The position numbers and the translations under genes are program-made. This document shows, piece by piece, positions 23,442-32,246 of a stretch of DNA of 36,110 bases. The stretch is from NCBI GenBank assembly GCA_030684475.1, contig JAUXWB010000276.1, forward strand, positions 1-36,110, in the 5' to 3' direction. The stretch is from Reyranella sp. (GTDB lineage: Bacteria; Pseudomonadota; Alphaproteobacteria; Reyranellales; Reyranellaceae). Below the pieces are notes generated by a model. It was not told where the DNA came from and ran no database searches. It worked only from the letters and a program-made list of their open reading frames with translations. Position 1 is the stretch's first letter. The number at the start of each line of letters is the position of its first letter.

Positions 23442-24470
23442 TCAGCGCGACGCGCGGGCCTCGCGGAACGAGATGAGGCGGCGTTCCGTCTCGTCCCACA
23501 GCACGAGATTAACGCAGCGGAAGCTCTGGAGGAGAGTCAGCCGGCCGACGTTGCGGAGCTCGGGGTGGTCCTCGAGCACGCGCGGCAGCCGGTAGTAGGG
23601 GATGCGGCTGCAGAGGTGGTGTACGTGGTGCACGCCGATGTTGCAGGTGAACCAGCGCAGGAACGCCGGAAGGTCGTAGTGCGAGCTGCCGTGCAGGGCG
23701 GCGTCATGCAGGTTCCACTCGCCGTCGTTCGCCCAGATCGTGTCTTCGAACTGGTGCTGCACATAGAACAGCCACACGCCGACCGAGGCCGACAACAGCA
23801 GTATCGGCAGGTGGATGAGAAGGAACGCCTTGATCCCGACGAGCCAGATCAGCAGGGCAGCGATCAATGCGATCGCCAGGTTGGTCGCCATGGTGCTGAT
23901 CCAGGGCCGCCAGCCGTCGCGCATCAGCCCGACCGGCAGGCGATGCTGCAGAATGAAAAGATAGGCGGGTGCCACGCCAAACATGAACAACGGGTGGCGG
24001 TACACGCGATAGCGCAGCCGTCCCCAGAATCCCCGCGCGCGATATTCCTCTACCGTGAGCGTATCGACGTCGCCCAGACCGCGGCGGTCGAGGTTGCCGG
24101 TCGAGGCATGGTGGGTGGCGTGCGTGCGCCGCCACACGTCATGCGGCGTAAGCGTGGCCACGCTGACGACCCGGCCGATCCAGTCATTGGCCAGCCGGTG
24201 GCGGAAGAAGGCGCCATGGCTGCAATCGTGCTGGATAGCGAAGAGTCGCACCAGGAACCCGGCCGCGGCGATGGCGAGCGGCAGGGCCAGCCAATAGCCG
24301 ATATCGAGCGTAGCCCAGGCGAGCGCCCAGAGGGCGGCGAGCGGCACGACGGTGATGGCGATTTCGACGATGCTGCGGCCGTTGCTGGGTTGCCGGTAGC
24401 GCGCGAGAACCTGGGTCCATGTGCGGGCATCAGTCGCGGAAGAACCTACGGGTTCCGGGCTATTTCCCAA
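23442..24470 (-). CDS. Membrane fatty acid desaturase
   Basis: A di-iron membrane desaturase that introduces a double bond in acyl chains, as in the DesA group. Three histidine boxes are intact: HDCSH (81-85), HATHH (117-121) and HHVHH near 280. Hydrophobic pairs occur at about 36-76 and 190-240. The start is probably TTG at 24470 with AGGAAAG nine bases upstream; no in-frame ATG gives a better N-terminus. It is convergent with the cyclase gene, 22 bases between stops. Substrate lipid is unknown; membrane fluidity is the usual role. Confidence 0.9.
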   Translation of the reverse strand: MGNSPEPVGSSATDARTWTQVLARYRQPSNGRSIVEIAITVVPLAALWALAWATLDIGYWLALPLAIAAAGFLVRLFAIQHDCSHGAFFRHRLANDWIGRVVSVATLTPHDVWRRTHATHHASTGNLDRRGLGDVDTLTVEEYRARGFWGRLRYRVYRHPLFMFGVAPAYLFILQHRLPVGLMRDGWRPWISTMATNLAIALIAALLIWLVGIKAFLLIHLPILLLSASVGVWLFYVQHQFEDTIWANDGEWNLHDAALHGSSHYDLPAFLRWFTCNIGVHHVHHLCSRIPYYRLPRVLEDHPELRNVGRLTLLQSFRCVNLVLWDETERRLISFREARASR

Positions 24471-24586
24471 TCGAGTGAACTTTCCTGTCTGGAATCGGCG
24501 TCGGATCGCGCCGCTTCTTCGCCCTTAGGCGGGAGTAGAGACAAAAGCAACGAGCGAAGTGGCCCAACGCATAGAATCCGCCACCT

Positions 24587-25387
24587 TCAGCCGGACTGTG
24601 GCCGTCGTGTGGCGGGTGCTGCCGGCGTCCTGGCACGGCCCCTGGCCGGCGGCATCGGCACCTGCGTCGGCTTCATCCTGATCCGCACCGCCCGGCCTTC
24701 CGGCTGATCCATCTCGAAAGCGCCGGTTTGGCGGACCAGATCGCTCAGCTTGCGAAACCCGTAGGTACGGGGATCGAAATCGGAGGCGATGTTGGCCAGG
24801 CGTTGGCCGACCACGCCCAGTCCCACCCAGCCGTCCTCGGTCTCCATTTGGCCGATCGCCTTGGTCAGGATGGGAATGGCGGCGCTGGCGGACTGCCGCG
24901 CCTTGGGAGAGGGCCCTTCCTCCGGCGTGGAGGTCTCGGTCTCCGGCAGAAGATTCTCCGTGTAGATGAAGCGCCGGCACGCCTGCCGGAAACTCTCAGG
25001 GGTCTTCTGCGCGCCGAACCCGTAGACGTCGGCACCCTCCTCGCGCAGCCGCGACGCCAGGCGCGTGAAATCGCTGTCCGACGAGACCAGGCAGAAGCCG
25101 TCGAAGCGACGGCTGTGCAGGAGGTCCATGGCGTCGATCACCAGGGCGATGTCGGAGGCGTTCTTGCCCGACGTGTAGGCGAACTGCTGGTAGGGATCGA
25201 TGGCATACTTCTGCAGGATGTCGGCCCATGACCTGAGGCGCGGGCTCGAGAAATCGCCATAGATCCTCCGGACGCTGGCCTCGCCGAACTTGGCGATCTC
25301 TTCGAACAGGCCCGCGGCGATGCGCGGCGAGGTGTTGTCGGCATCGATCAGGACGGCAAAGCGGCGCACGCGGTTGTCTTCGGCCAT
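24587..25387 (-). CDS. NYN domain putative ribonuclease with LOTUS/OST-HTH domain
   Basis: The N-terminal NYN (PIN-like, LabA/DUF88) domain has the acidic residues Asp15 and Asp17 (VLIDADNTSP), Asp79 and VSSDSDF (Asp104, Asp106), expected to bind Mg for RNA cleavage. After a proline-rich linker (about 148-165) residues 168-240 form a LOTUS/OST-HTH domain, an RNA-binding winged helix (WVGLGVVGQRLANIASDFD). A basic disordered tail follows. The start ATG at 25387 has GGGAG seven bases upstream; a longer start at 25441 adds unlike sequence. Such proteins probably act on RNA; the target is unknown. Confidence 0.9.
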   Translation of the reverse strand: MAEDNRVRRFAVLIDADNTSPRIAAGLFEEIAKFGEASVRRIYGDFSSPRLRSWADILQKYAIDPYQQFAYTSGKNASDIALVIDAMDLLHSRRFDGFCLVSSDSDFTRLASRLREEGADVYGFGAQKTPESFRQACRRFIYTENLLPETETSTPEEGPSPKARQSASAAIPILTKAIGQMETEDGWVGLGVVGQRLANIASDFDPRTYGFRKLSDLVRQTGAFEMDQPEGRAVRIRMKPTQVPMPPARGRARTPAAPATRRPQSG

Positions 25388-25406
25388 GTGTTTGCTCCCG
25401 GCCGCA

Positions 25407-26075
25407 TCAAGCGGCCGACTTGGCGTAGATCGCGTCGACATGGATTTCGGCGCAATCGATCACGGTGAAACCCGGGTCGTGTCCGGTGAACGCCAGGAAG
25501 AGGTCGGTGCCACCCAGCATGATCGCCTCGGCGCCGCGCGCGACCAGCCGGTGGCTAGCCTCGAAGAAGACCCGGCGCTGCGCTTCCGTCACGCGGCCGA
25601 CCGTGGCCATCTCGACATAGTTGCCATGGACCTGGTCGAGGTCCGCGCCTTCGGTGAGCACGACCTCGACTGAGGAAATGCCGCCGTAGAGCTTCGTCTC
25701 CATCACCGTGCGCGTGCCGATGATGCCGATCTTCTTCAGGTTCCTTAGTGCAAGAGCGGCGTCGACCTCGGGAATGGCGTTGAGGATCGGCAGCGGCGAG
25801 ATCGCTACGAGTTCCTTGACGCAGAAATGCCCGCCCATGGAGGTGATGGCTGCAGCCTTCGCGCCGGCGGCCTTCATGCGTTCGACCAGCTTCACGAAAA
25901 TCTCGGCCTGCCTGCCGGGGTTCTTGCCCATGAGGTTGCGACTCATCTCGCGCACATCGGCATGGCAGATCGTAACGTCGAGCGGGATGCCGGCGGCGAC
26001 ATGGCGGTCGATCAGGCCGCGGTAGTAGAAGTCGGTCGCGGCCGGGCCGATGCCGCCTATGAGTCCGATATGCAT
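25407..26075 (-). CDS. Aspartate/glutamate racemase-fold protein lacking both catalytic cysteines
   Basis: Has the Asp/Glu racemase fold: N-terminal MHIGLIGGIGPAATDFYYRG, and the regions equivalent to the two active-site loops. The usual cysteine of the CNTAH loop is Ser79 (SMGGH), and the usual cysteine of the GCTE loop is Gly189 (LGGTD). A proton-shuttling racemase needs both, so this is likely a different activity, such as an isomerase, decarboxylase or binding protein. Cys85 is near the first loop and could substitute in part. Length, 222 residues, is slightly short. ATG at 26075 has GGAG upstream. Confidence 0.85.
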   Translation of the reverse strand: MHIGLIGGIGPAATDFYYRGLIDRHVAAGIPLDVTICHADVREMSRNLMGKNPGRQAEIFVKLVERMKAAGAKAAAITSMGGHFCVKELVAISPLPILNAIPEVDAALALRNLKKIGIIGTRTVMETKLYGGISSVEVVLTEGADLDQVHGNYVEMATVGRVTEAQRRVFFEASHRLVARGAEAIMLGGTDLFLAFTGHDPGFTVIDCAEIHVDAIYAKSAA

Positions 26076-26203
26076 TGTCGAACTCTCCTTGATAGCTGGG
26101 CCGACGGCAACTATGGGCGCGCAAGGGTGTGACGAAAAGCGGCCCTGCGAGGGCGAGCCGCTCGGCGGTAAAGTCGAGAAAGTTGGAGGGGTATTGCCGC
26201 GGG

Positions 26204-26740
26204 ATGCGTCGGGTCGTCGTCTTCGGAACGACGGGGTCGGGGAAGAGCACGGTCGCCATGAGGCTGGCCGAGCAGACCGGCTTGCGCGTCATTGAACTCG
26301 ACGCCCTGTTCTGGGGGCGCGATTGGCAGCCTGCGCCCGTCGAATTGTTCCGCCATCGCGTCGAGCGTGAGGTCGGTGGCACGACTCCGGAAAAGGAGGG
26401 CTGGATCGTGGTCGGCAACTACGGCCAGGTCCGAGATCTCGTCTGGCAGCCGGCCGACACGTTGATCTGGCTCGACTTGCCGCTGCCGCTGGTCATGTGG
26501 CGCTTGCTGCGCCGCACGATCCGCCGGATTGCGACGCAGGAAGAGCTATGGGGCACCGGCAACCGTGAATCGCTGCGCAATGCCTTCTTCAGCCGCGATT
26601 CGATCCTGCTGTGGGCGCTCAAGACCCATCGCCGGAACCGCAAGGAATACGTGCTGGAATGTGAATTCCTCGCCAAGGAAAAGCGGGTCGTGCATCTCCG
26701 GACCACGCATGAGGTTGAGCGCTTCGTGACGTCGGCGTAA
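26204..26740 (+). CDS. P-loop NTPase, adenylate kinase-like
   Basis: A small kinase-fold NTPase of 178 residues. ATG at 26204 gives MRRVVVFGTTGSGKSTVAMRL, with the Walker A motif at residues 8-16. A short lid, IWLDLPLPLVMWRLLRRTIRR, and a basic C-terminal region follow, in the style of topology-modulation or FlaR-like adenylate kinase proteins. An in-frame start at 26129 would add 25 residues unlike the family. The proline racemase homologue begins nine bases after its stop. The nucleotide substrate and role are unknown. Confidence 0.85.
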   Translation: MRRVVVFGTTGSGKSTVAMRLAEQTGLRVIELDALFWGRDWQPAPVELFRHRVEREVGGTTPEKEGWIVVGNYGQVRDLVWQPADTLIWLDLPLPLVMWRLLRRTIRRIATQEELWGTGNRESLRNAFFSRDSILLWALKTHRRNRKEYVLECEFLAKEKRVVHLRTTHEVERFVTSA

Positions 26741-26749
26741 GCAGAGAAT

Positions 26750-27746
26750 ATGTCGGTCCATACTTCTGTCTCGACGGCCATACCTGCGGCAATCCTGTGC
26801 GGCTGGTGTCGAGCGGTGGGCCGCTGCTCAAGGGCAACAGCATGAGCGAGCGGCGTCAGGATTTCCTGGCGCACCACGACTGGATCCGGCGCGCCCTGAT
26901 GTTTGAGCCGCGCGGCCATGACGTCATGTCAGGCTCCATCCTCTATCCGCCGACACGGGACGATTGTGATATCGGCATCTTGTTCATCGAGGGGAGCGGC
27001 TGCCTGCCGATGTGTGGTCACGGCACGATCGGCACGGTGACCATGGCGATCGAGAACGGCCTGGTATCGCCGGCGACACCCGGCGAGCTGGTGCTTGATG
27101 CGCCGGCCGGCCGCATCGTGGCGTGCTATCGCCAGGAGGGCCGTTCGTCGAAAGCGTGCGCATCATCAATGTCGCGTCATACCTGGCCGCGAGCGACGTC
27201 ACGGTCGACGTGCCGGGCCTGGGCGAACTCAGCTTCGACATCTCCTACGGCGGGAATTTCTACGCCATCCTGGAGCCGCAGAAGAATTTTTCTGGTCTCG
27301 AATCGATGTCGGCCGGCAATCTGCTGCGCTACTCGCCGGTAGTGCGCAAGCTGCTGAACGACAAGATCCGGCCCGTGCACCCCGACAATCCGACCATCAA
27401 GGGCGTCAGTCACGTCATGTGGACAGGCAAGCTGCGCGACGCCAGCGCACACGCACGCAACGCGGTGTTCTACGGCGACAAGGCGATCGATCGCTCGCCC
27501 TGCGGCACCGGCACCTCGGCGCGCATGGCCCAGCTCGCGGCACGGGGCAAACTCAAAGTCGGCGACGAATTCGTGCACGAGAGCATCATCGGCTCCCTGT
27601 TCGAAGGCCGCGTCGAGGAAGCTGATCGGGTCGGCAATCACGCCGCAATCGTGCCGTCGATCCAAGGCTGGGCACGCCAGCATGGCATCAACACGATCTT
27701 CGTCGACGAGCGCGATCCCTTCGCGCACGGGTTTCAGGTCAACTGA
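26750..27746 (+). pseudogene. Proline racemase / hydroxyproline epimerase family gene with two single-base gaps
   Basis: Proline racemases and hydroxyproline 2-epimerases invert the alpha carbon of proline or hydroxyproline using two cysteines. Both are encoded here (GCLPMCGHG and SPCGTGTSAR), but in different frames. From ATG 26750, MSVHT, one missing base near 26763 is needed to enter the frame FCLDGHTCGNPVRLVSSGGP. A second missing base near 27140 is needed to pass from VACYRQEG to FVESVRIINVASYL, which runs to the stop at 27746. Two single-base gaps in one gene suggest either recent decay or sequence error. The repaired protein would be about 330 residues, a normal length. Confidence 0.8.
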
Positions 27747-27747
27747 T

Positions 27748-28947
27748 CTATTCGGCGGCCTTGGCCGTCGTGATCGGCGGACGCACACCCCCCTTGGAAA
27801 ACATCGCGTCGATCTCCGACGCGGCGTACCCCAGCTCGCGGAGGATGTCGGGCCCATCTTCGCCGATATGCGGCGCGTGTTGCTGCGGCTCGTGCGTCGA
27901 GGCGGGCGGCAGGCCAGGGATGTTGGCGACCGGCATGCGGCCGAAGCCGTCCTGCTCGATCCAGTCGACTGCGCCCGACTCCTTCACATGAGGATGGTCG
28001 AGGTAGTCGGTGTAGTTGTTCACCCTTTCGCAGAACACGTCCTTGGGCTGCAGGATGGCGATCCATTCCTCCGTGGTCTTGGTCGGCATCGTCTCGCTCA
28101 GCGCCTTGATGATCCTGGGCGCGTTCTTGATGCGGTCGTTGTGGCCCTGCAGCTCGGGATCGTCGGCGATGTCCTGGCGGCCGATCAGTTCGAACAGCAG
28201 CCGGAAATGGTGGGGCCGCATGGCGCTCACCATGATGTAGCCGTTCTCCGTCTTGTAGCTACCGGCCGGCATGTAGAGGACCGGTGGCGCACCCTTGGAG
28301 AATATCCATTCCATCAGCTTGGCGCCCTGGAAGGCGGCGGCCGAACGCATCAGGCTCGAATCGATGAAGCAGCCCTCGTTATAGCGGAATTGGCGCATGA
28401 GAGCGGCGCTGAGCGCCTGGAACGTATAGAGGCCGGTCGTCACGTCGACGGCGATCATGCCCTGACGCCACGGCGTGCCGTCGGGCATCCTGTTCATCAC
28501 CATCATGCCGCTGAAGGCCTGGATGAGGCCGTCGACCGTGGGCCGCTTGCTGTAGGGCCCGGTCTGGCCGAAGCCCGAGACCGAGCAATAGATGACGTTC
28601 GGATTGACCTTCTTGACGTCCTCGTAGCCGAAACCCAGGCGCTGGATGACGCCGGGGCGGAAACTCTCCATCACCACCTGGGCCTTGGTCGCGAGCTTCT
28701 TCACCACGGCGATGCCGTCGGCCGACTTGAGGTCGAGGGCGATGCTGCGCTTGCCTCGATTGAAGGCGACGGAATGGGCGCAGTGATCGCCCTTCAGTTC
28801 ACCGAGCGCCCGGCCCCAGTCGCCCTCGGGCGGCTCGATCTTGATGACATCGGCGCCATGCAGGGCAAGCAACATCGAAGCATGTGGCCCCGCGATGCCC
28901 TGCGTGAAATCGAGGACGGTTATGCCGTCGTAAGCGCCTTTGACCAT
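27748..28947 (-). CDS. Class III CoA-transferase (CaiB/BaiF family)
   Basis: Transfers CoA between organic acids, with an acyl-aspartate intermediate. The start ATG at 28947 has GGGGGAGGA ten bases upstream; a start at 29046 would add 33 non-family residues. Visible motifs are LDFTQGIAGPHASMLLALHGADVIKIEPP, with GADVIKIEPPEGD, NRGKRSIALDLK and the nucleophile region PTVDGLIQAFSG, catalytic Asp139. Length is 399 residues. The gene converges with the epimerase-type pseudogene, one base between stops. The acyl substrate cannot be told; formyl-, carnitine- or benzylsuccinate-type are all possible. Confidence 0.92.
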   Translation of the reverse strand: MVKGAYDGITVLDFTQGIAGPHASMLLALHGADVIKIEPPEGDWGRALGELKGDHCAHSVAFNRGKRSIALDLKSADGIAVVKKLATKAQVVMESFRPGVIQRLGFGYEDVKKVNPNVIYCSVSGFGQTGPYSKRPTVDGLIQAFSGMMVMNRMPDGTPWRQGMIAVDVTTGLYTFQALSAALMRQFRYNEGCFIDSSLMRSAAAFQGAKLMEWIFSKGAPPVLYMPAGSYKTENGYIMVSAMRPHHFRLLFELIGRQDIADDPELQGHNDRIKNAPRIIKALSETMPTKTTEEWIAILQPKDVFCERVNNYTDYLDHPHVKESGAVDWIEQDGFGRMPVANIPGLPPASTHEPQQHAPHIGEDGPDILRELGYAASEIDAMFSKGGVRPPITTAKAAE

Positions 28948-29140
28948 CGTCTCGGTATCCTCCCCCGGGGGCGTCCAGCAGGCTGAACGTACGTTTACCA
29001 CCGTCGCCGATGCAAGGCCCGCCCTGCAGGGAAGCCATGCGCGCATGAAGAAAAGTCACGGAAAGCGGCACACAAGTTCGTTTGAGAAAAAGGCCGCGCG
29101 CGCTCAGACAAGTGTAGATGCACCTATTCAGGAGCTTGCC

Positions 29141-30043
29141 ATGCCTACCGTTCCGCTGCCGATCGCAGCCCTTGCCGCCGCCAGCTACGTGGTGCCCGGG
29201 CTGGTCGCGCCGTTTTTCCGTCGGCTGATGCTGAAGCCACGTCGCCATGTCCGGCCGCCGCCGCTCCTCGACTTGCCGGTGGCCGACGAGCGCCTCGACA
29301 TCGGTGACGACCTCGTCGCCTGGCGTTGGGGAGAAGGTCCCCGCGTCCTGCTGGTTCACGGCTTCGAAGGCAATCGCGCACAGTTCGGAACGGTGATCGG
29401 CGCGTTGCTGGCGCGCGGATTCGCGGCGGTCGCGCTCGACATTCCGGCCCACGGCGAGTCGGTGGGCCACGAACTGACAGCCGTGAAATTTGTTGCGGCG
29501 ATCGAGCGCACGATGGAGCGTCTCGGTCCCATGCATGCCGTGGTCGGCCATTCGATGGGCGGTGCGATGAGCCTGTCCTCGATTGCCCACAGAGGCGGCG
29601 CAGCGCGGGTCGTTCTGGTCGCCGCCCCTTCCGCGCTCAAGCGCGAACTGCTGCGCTTTGCCAGCGCGGTCGGCCTGTCGCGGCGCGGGACGGCGGCCTT
29701 CATCGCGTCGGTCGAGAAGCATGTCGGCCGGCCGGCCGACGATTTCGACGTTCGGCACATCGCCGGCAAGGTCGATCTGCCCGTGCTGCTGATCCACGAT
29801 CAGAACGATCGTCAGGTTCCGGTCATGGAAGCCGCGCGCACGGCCCATGTCCTGTCGACGGCGGAGCTGATGGTGACGCACGGGCTCGGCCATAATCGCC
29901 TGCTGGCCGACAAGGCCGTGGTGTCGGCGATCGCCGGATTCGTTGCCGGGTCAGGCGACGACAGTGAGGGGCTGGATTTCGTAGCCGTGGGAGATCTTGC
30001 GGCCGAGCACCGGATCGTCGAGCTCCATCTCGAAGCGCGGTGA
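29141..30043 (+). CDS. Alpha/beta hydrolase
   Basis: A serine hydrolase of 300 residues, starting at ATG 29141 with CAGGAG six bases upstream. The nucleophile elbow is GHSMGGA (Ser138); the acid is Asp223 in HDQNDRQVP and the base His251 in HGLGHNRLL. An oxyanion segment VHGFEGN is present. The hydrophobic N-terminus (IAALAAASYVVPGLVAPFF) may act as a membrane anchor. From residue 271 to the end, the gene is antisense to the DUF2848 gene (93 bases of overlap). The family fold is complete before that point, so the last 30 residues are probably an extension after a lost stop. Substrate unknown. Confidence 0.85.
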   Translation: MPTVPLPIAALAAASYVVPGLVAPFFRRLMLKPRRHVRPPPLLDLPVADERLDIGDDLVAWRWGEGPRVLLVHGFEGNRAQFGTVIGALLARGFAAVALDIPAHGESVGHELTAVKFVAAIERTMERLGPMHAVVGHSMGGAMSLSSIAHRGGAARVVLVAAPSALKRELLRFASAVGLSRRGTAAFIASVEKHVGRPADDFDVRHIAGKVDLPVLLIHDQNDRQVPVMEAARTAHVLSTAELMVTHGLGHNRLLADKAVVSAIAGFVAGSGDDSEGLDFVAVGDLAAEHRIVELHLEAR

Positions 30044-30637
30044 CGGCCGGATCGCGCCGATGGCGAGCATGGTGCCGCAGAACATGACGGTCCCCATGGG
30101 CAGGCGCTTGTCGTCCCGCCAGCCTAGGATCAGTTCACGCGGGTCGCGGATCGTGGCCAGCGGGCCCTGCTGATAGAGGACGCGTTTGCCGCCTTCCTGG
30201 ATGAAGCTGCGCAGCAGGAGCTTGTCCCAGTGCGGCTCGACCTCCTCGAACCGCCAGGCGACTCGGCCGATCGGCTTGGCGCACATCTGCTTGGAAACGG
30301 CGATGCCGTAGCTTTCGACCTTGCGGTCGGTGTGGTCGGCGCCAACCGTGACCCAGAGGCGGTCGGCCGCGCCGATCAGCACGGGCTCGACTTCGCCGGA
30401 AGTGTCGTCGCCCAGGACCTGGATGCTGTCGGCCTGCGTCAGCATCTGGGAGGAGGCGCGGTAGTAGATCGGTACCCGCGACGGCGGCTGCACCCCGATC
30501 GCCTTCAATTCCTCGATATGATGGTTGAGCGCGGCCACGTCGCGGCCAGTCCAGCCGGCGATCACCAGATCCTTGACGTCAACGGTGACCTTCTCCACCG
30601 CGCCCTTGGCGTGGCCGTCGAACTCCAGCCGCGCCAT
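29951..30637 (-). CDS. DUF2848 family protein
   Basis: A 228-residue protein of the DUF2848 family, which resembles the fumarylacetoacetase fold. The start ATG at 30637 gives MARLEFDGHAKGAVEKVTV. Internal motifs such as VIAGWTGRDVAALNHHIEELKAIG and MGTVMFCGTMLAIGAI fit. It is the third gene of the SDR-DUF1445-DUF2848 unit: only two bases separate it from the upstream stop. Its 3' end overlaps the convergent hydrolase. Biochemical role unknown; coupling to DUF1445 suggests the same pathway. Confidence 0.85.
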   Translation of the reverse strand: MARLEFDGHAKGAVEKVTVDVKDLVIAGWTGRDVAALNHHIEELKAIGVQPPSRVPIYYRASSQMLTQADSIQVLGDDTSGEVEPVLIGAADRLWVTVGADHTDRKVESYGIAVSKQMCAKPIGRVAWRFEEVEPHWDKLLLRSFIQEGGKRVLYQQGPLATIRDPRELILGWRDDKRLPMGTVMFCGTMLAIGAIRPSPRFEMELDDPVLGRKISHGYEIQPLTVVA

Positions 30638-30639
30638 CG

Positions 30640-31443
30640 TCAGAGAACGGCGAGCTGTGAGTTCAGCAGGTCCGTCACCAGCATGTAGCCCGGCGCGTGG
30701 GTGATGCAGAACGCGGGCTTCACCGTCGCCACCACCGATTGCGGGGTGACGCCACAAGCCCAAAACACCGGAAACTCGTCGTCGCGCACCGGCACGGCAT
30801 CACCGTAGTCGGGTTTGGCGATGTCCTTGATGCCGATCAGTTCGGGCTTGCCGAAATGCACCGGCGCGCCGTGCACCGAGGGAAAGCGCGTCGTCACCTG
30901 CACCGCGCGGATGGCGTCGGCGGGCTTGAACGGGCGCATCGAGACGACCATCGGCCCGTGGAACGGGCCGCTTGGCTTGCACTCGATGTTGGTCCGGTAC
31001 ATCGGCACATTGCTGTTGCAGGTCTGGTGGCGCAGCTCGAGGCCGTTCTCGCTCAGCGCCTCCTCGAACGAGAACGAGCAACCCAGCACGAACGACACCA
31101 GGTCGTCGCGCCACACCTTCTTGAGGTCGGTCACTTCCTCGACCAGCTCGCCGTTCTTCCAGACGCGGTAGAGCGGGATGTCGGTGCGGATGTCGAGATC
31201 TTCGCCCAGCGCCGGCAGGCGCGGGTCGCCCGGCTCCGAAGAGGCGAGCAACGGGCAGGGCTTGGGGTTGAGCTGGCAGAAGCGGGCGAAATCGGCGGCG
31301 AATTCCCTGGGCAATATGGCGAGGTTGCCCTGCACATAGCCCGGCGCCATGCCCGAGGTCGGCAAGCGGTGGCCGCCGGCGCGGATGCGGCGGCGCGCAT
31401 CACGGCCGGTCTCGCCTTTGAAGCTGGTGATCGTGGTATCCAT
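30640..31443 (-). CDS. Putative hydro-lyase, DUF1445 family
   Basis: A 267-residue DUF1445 (YcsI-type) protein. The family includes the N-terminal domain of mammalian D-glutamate cyclase, so a lyase or cyclase acting on an amino-acid-like acid is plausible. Conserved family stretches are visible: [57 protein letters not shown] and [15 protein letters not shown] at 31443 follows the SDR stop by 24 bases. Exact substrate unknown. It is the middle gene of a three-gene unit. Confidence 0.9.
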   Translation of the reverse strand: MDTTITSFKGETGRDARRRIRAGGHRLPTSGMAPGYVQGNLAILPREFAADFARFCQLNPKPCPLLASSEPGDPRLPALGEDLDIRTDIPLYRVWKNGELVEEVTDLKKVWRDDLVSFVLGCSFSFEEALSENGLELRHQTCNSNVPMYRTNIECKPSGPFHGPMVVSMRPFKPADAIRAVQVTTRFPSVHGAPVHFGKPELIGIKDIAKPDYGDAVPVRDDEFPVFWACGVTPQSVVATVKPAFCITHAPGYMLVTDLLNSQLAVL

Positions 31444-31467
31444 CGCGAACTCCTAAACGTGCCCTCT

Positions 31468-32223
31468 TTAGACGTGTTGGCCGCCGTTGATCTGGATCTC
31501 GGCGCCGGAAACGTAGCTTGCCCCCTTCTCGCAGAGGAAGTGGATCACATCGGCCACCTCATCCGGCGTGCCGAGGCGGCGCATCGGGATCTGCTCCTCG
31601 ACGATCTGCTCGGTGCCTGGCGAAAGAATTGCGGTGTCGATCTCGCCCGGCGCGATGGCATTCACGCGAATGCCGCGGGGTCCGAAATCGTGCGCCATCT
31701 CGCGAGTCAATGCGGCCAGCGCCGCCTTCGACGTGGCGTAGGCCGAGCCGGCAAAGGGATGGACGCGACTGCCGGCGATCGAGGTGACGTTGACGACACA
31801 GCCCCGCGCCTCGGCCAGTTCCGTCATCAAGCCGCGCGCCAGCGCGACGGGGGCGAAGAAGTTGACGTTGAACACGCGCTGCCAGAGATCGAACGGCGTG
31901 TCGATGGCGCCCAGCCGGCCGCCGGTTTCGTCCTTAGGCGAGATCGCGGCATTGTTGACCAGGGCATCGAGCCGTCCGCCGCCCAGGCGCTCGCGGATGT
32001 CGTCGATGCCGCGGCTGACGTCGTCCGGCTGTGCGAGATCGATCTGCACGTGGTTCTTGTCGCCGCCCGGCCAGGGGCAGAGCACGCTGAAGGGCTGGCG
32101 TGAAACCGTGATCACCCGCCAGCCGCCGGCGCTGAATTTCTTCACGGTCGCATGTCCGATGCCGCGGCTGGCGCCAGTCAGCACCAGGGTACGAGTATTG
32201 TCGTAGAGGGTCGCGGGCTTCAT
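31468..32223 (-). CDS. Short-chain dehydrogenase/reductase
   Basis: A NAD(P)-dependent oxidoreductase of 251 residues, starting at ATG 32223 (a start at 32277 would add 18 residues). TGASRGIG (residues 17-23) binds the cofactor; NNAA is at 90-93; the catalytic Ser148, Tyr162 and Lys166 are all present. C-terminal PMRRLGTPDEVADVIHFL and SGAEIQINGGQHV are typical. Asp62 after the second strand (IDLAQ) is in the usual adenine-binding place. It leads the SDR - DUF1445 - DUF2848 operon, behind the nested inverted repeat at 32247-32304. Substrate unknown. Confidence 0.93.
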   Translation of the reverse strand: MKPATLYDNTRTLVLTGASRGIGHATVKKFSAGGWRVITVSRQPFSVLCPWPGGDKNHVQIDLAQPDDVSRGIDDIRERLGGGRLDALVNNAAISPKDETGGRLGAIDTPFDLWQRVFNVNFFAPVALARGLMTELAEARGCVVNVTSIAGSRVHPFAGSAYATSKAALAALTREMAHDFGPRGIRVNAIAPGEIDTAILSPGTEQIVEEQIPMRRLGTPDEVADVIHFLCEKGASYVSGAEIQINGGQHV

Positions 32224-32246
32224 TGCGGGCTCTTTTCCCAATGGGT

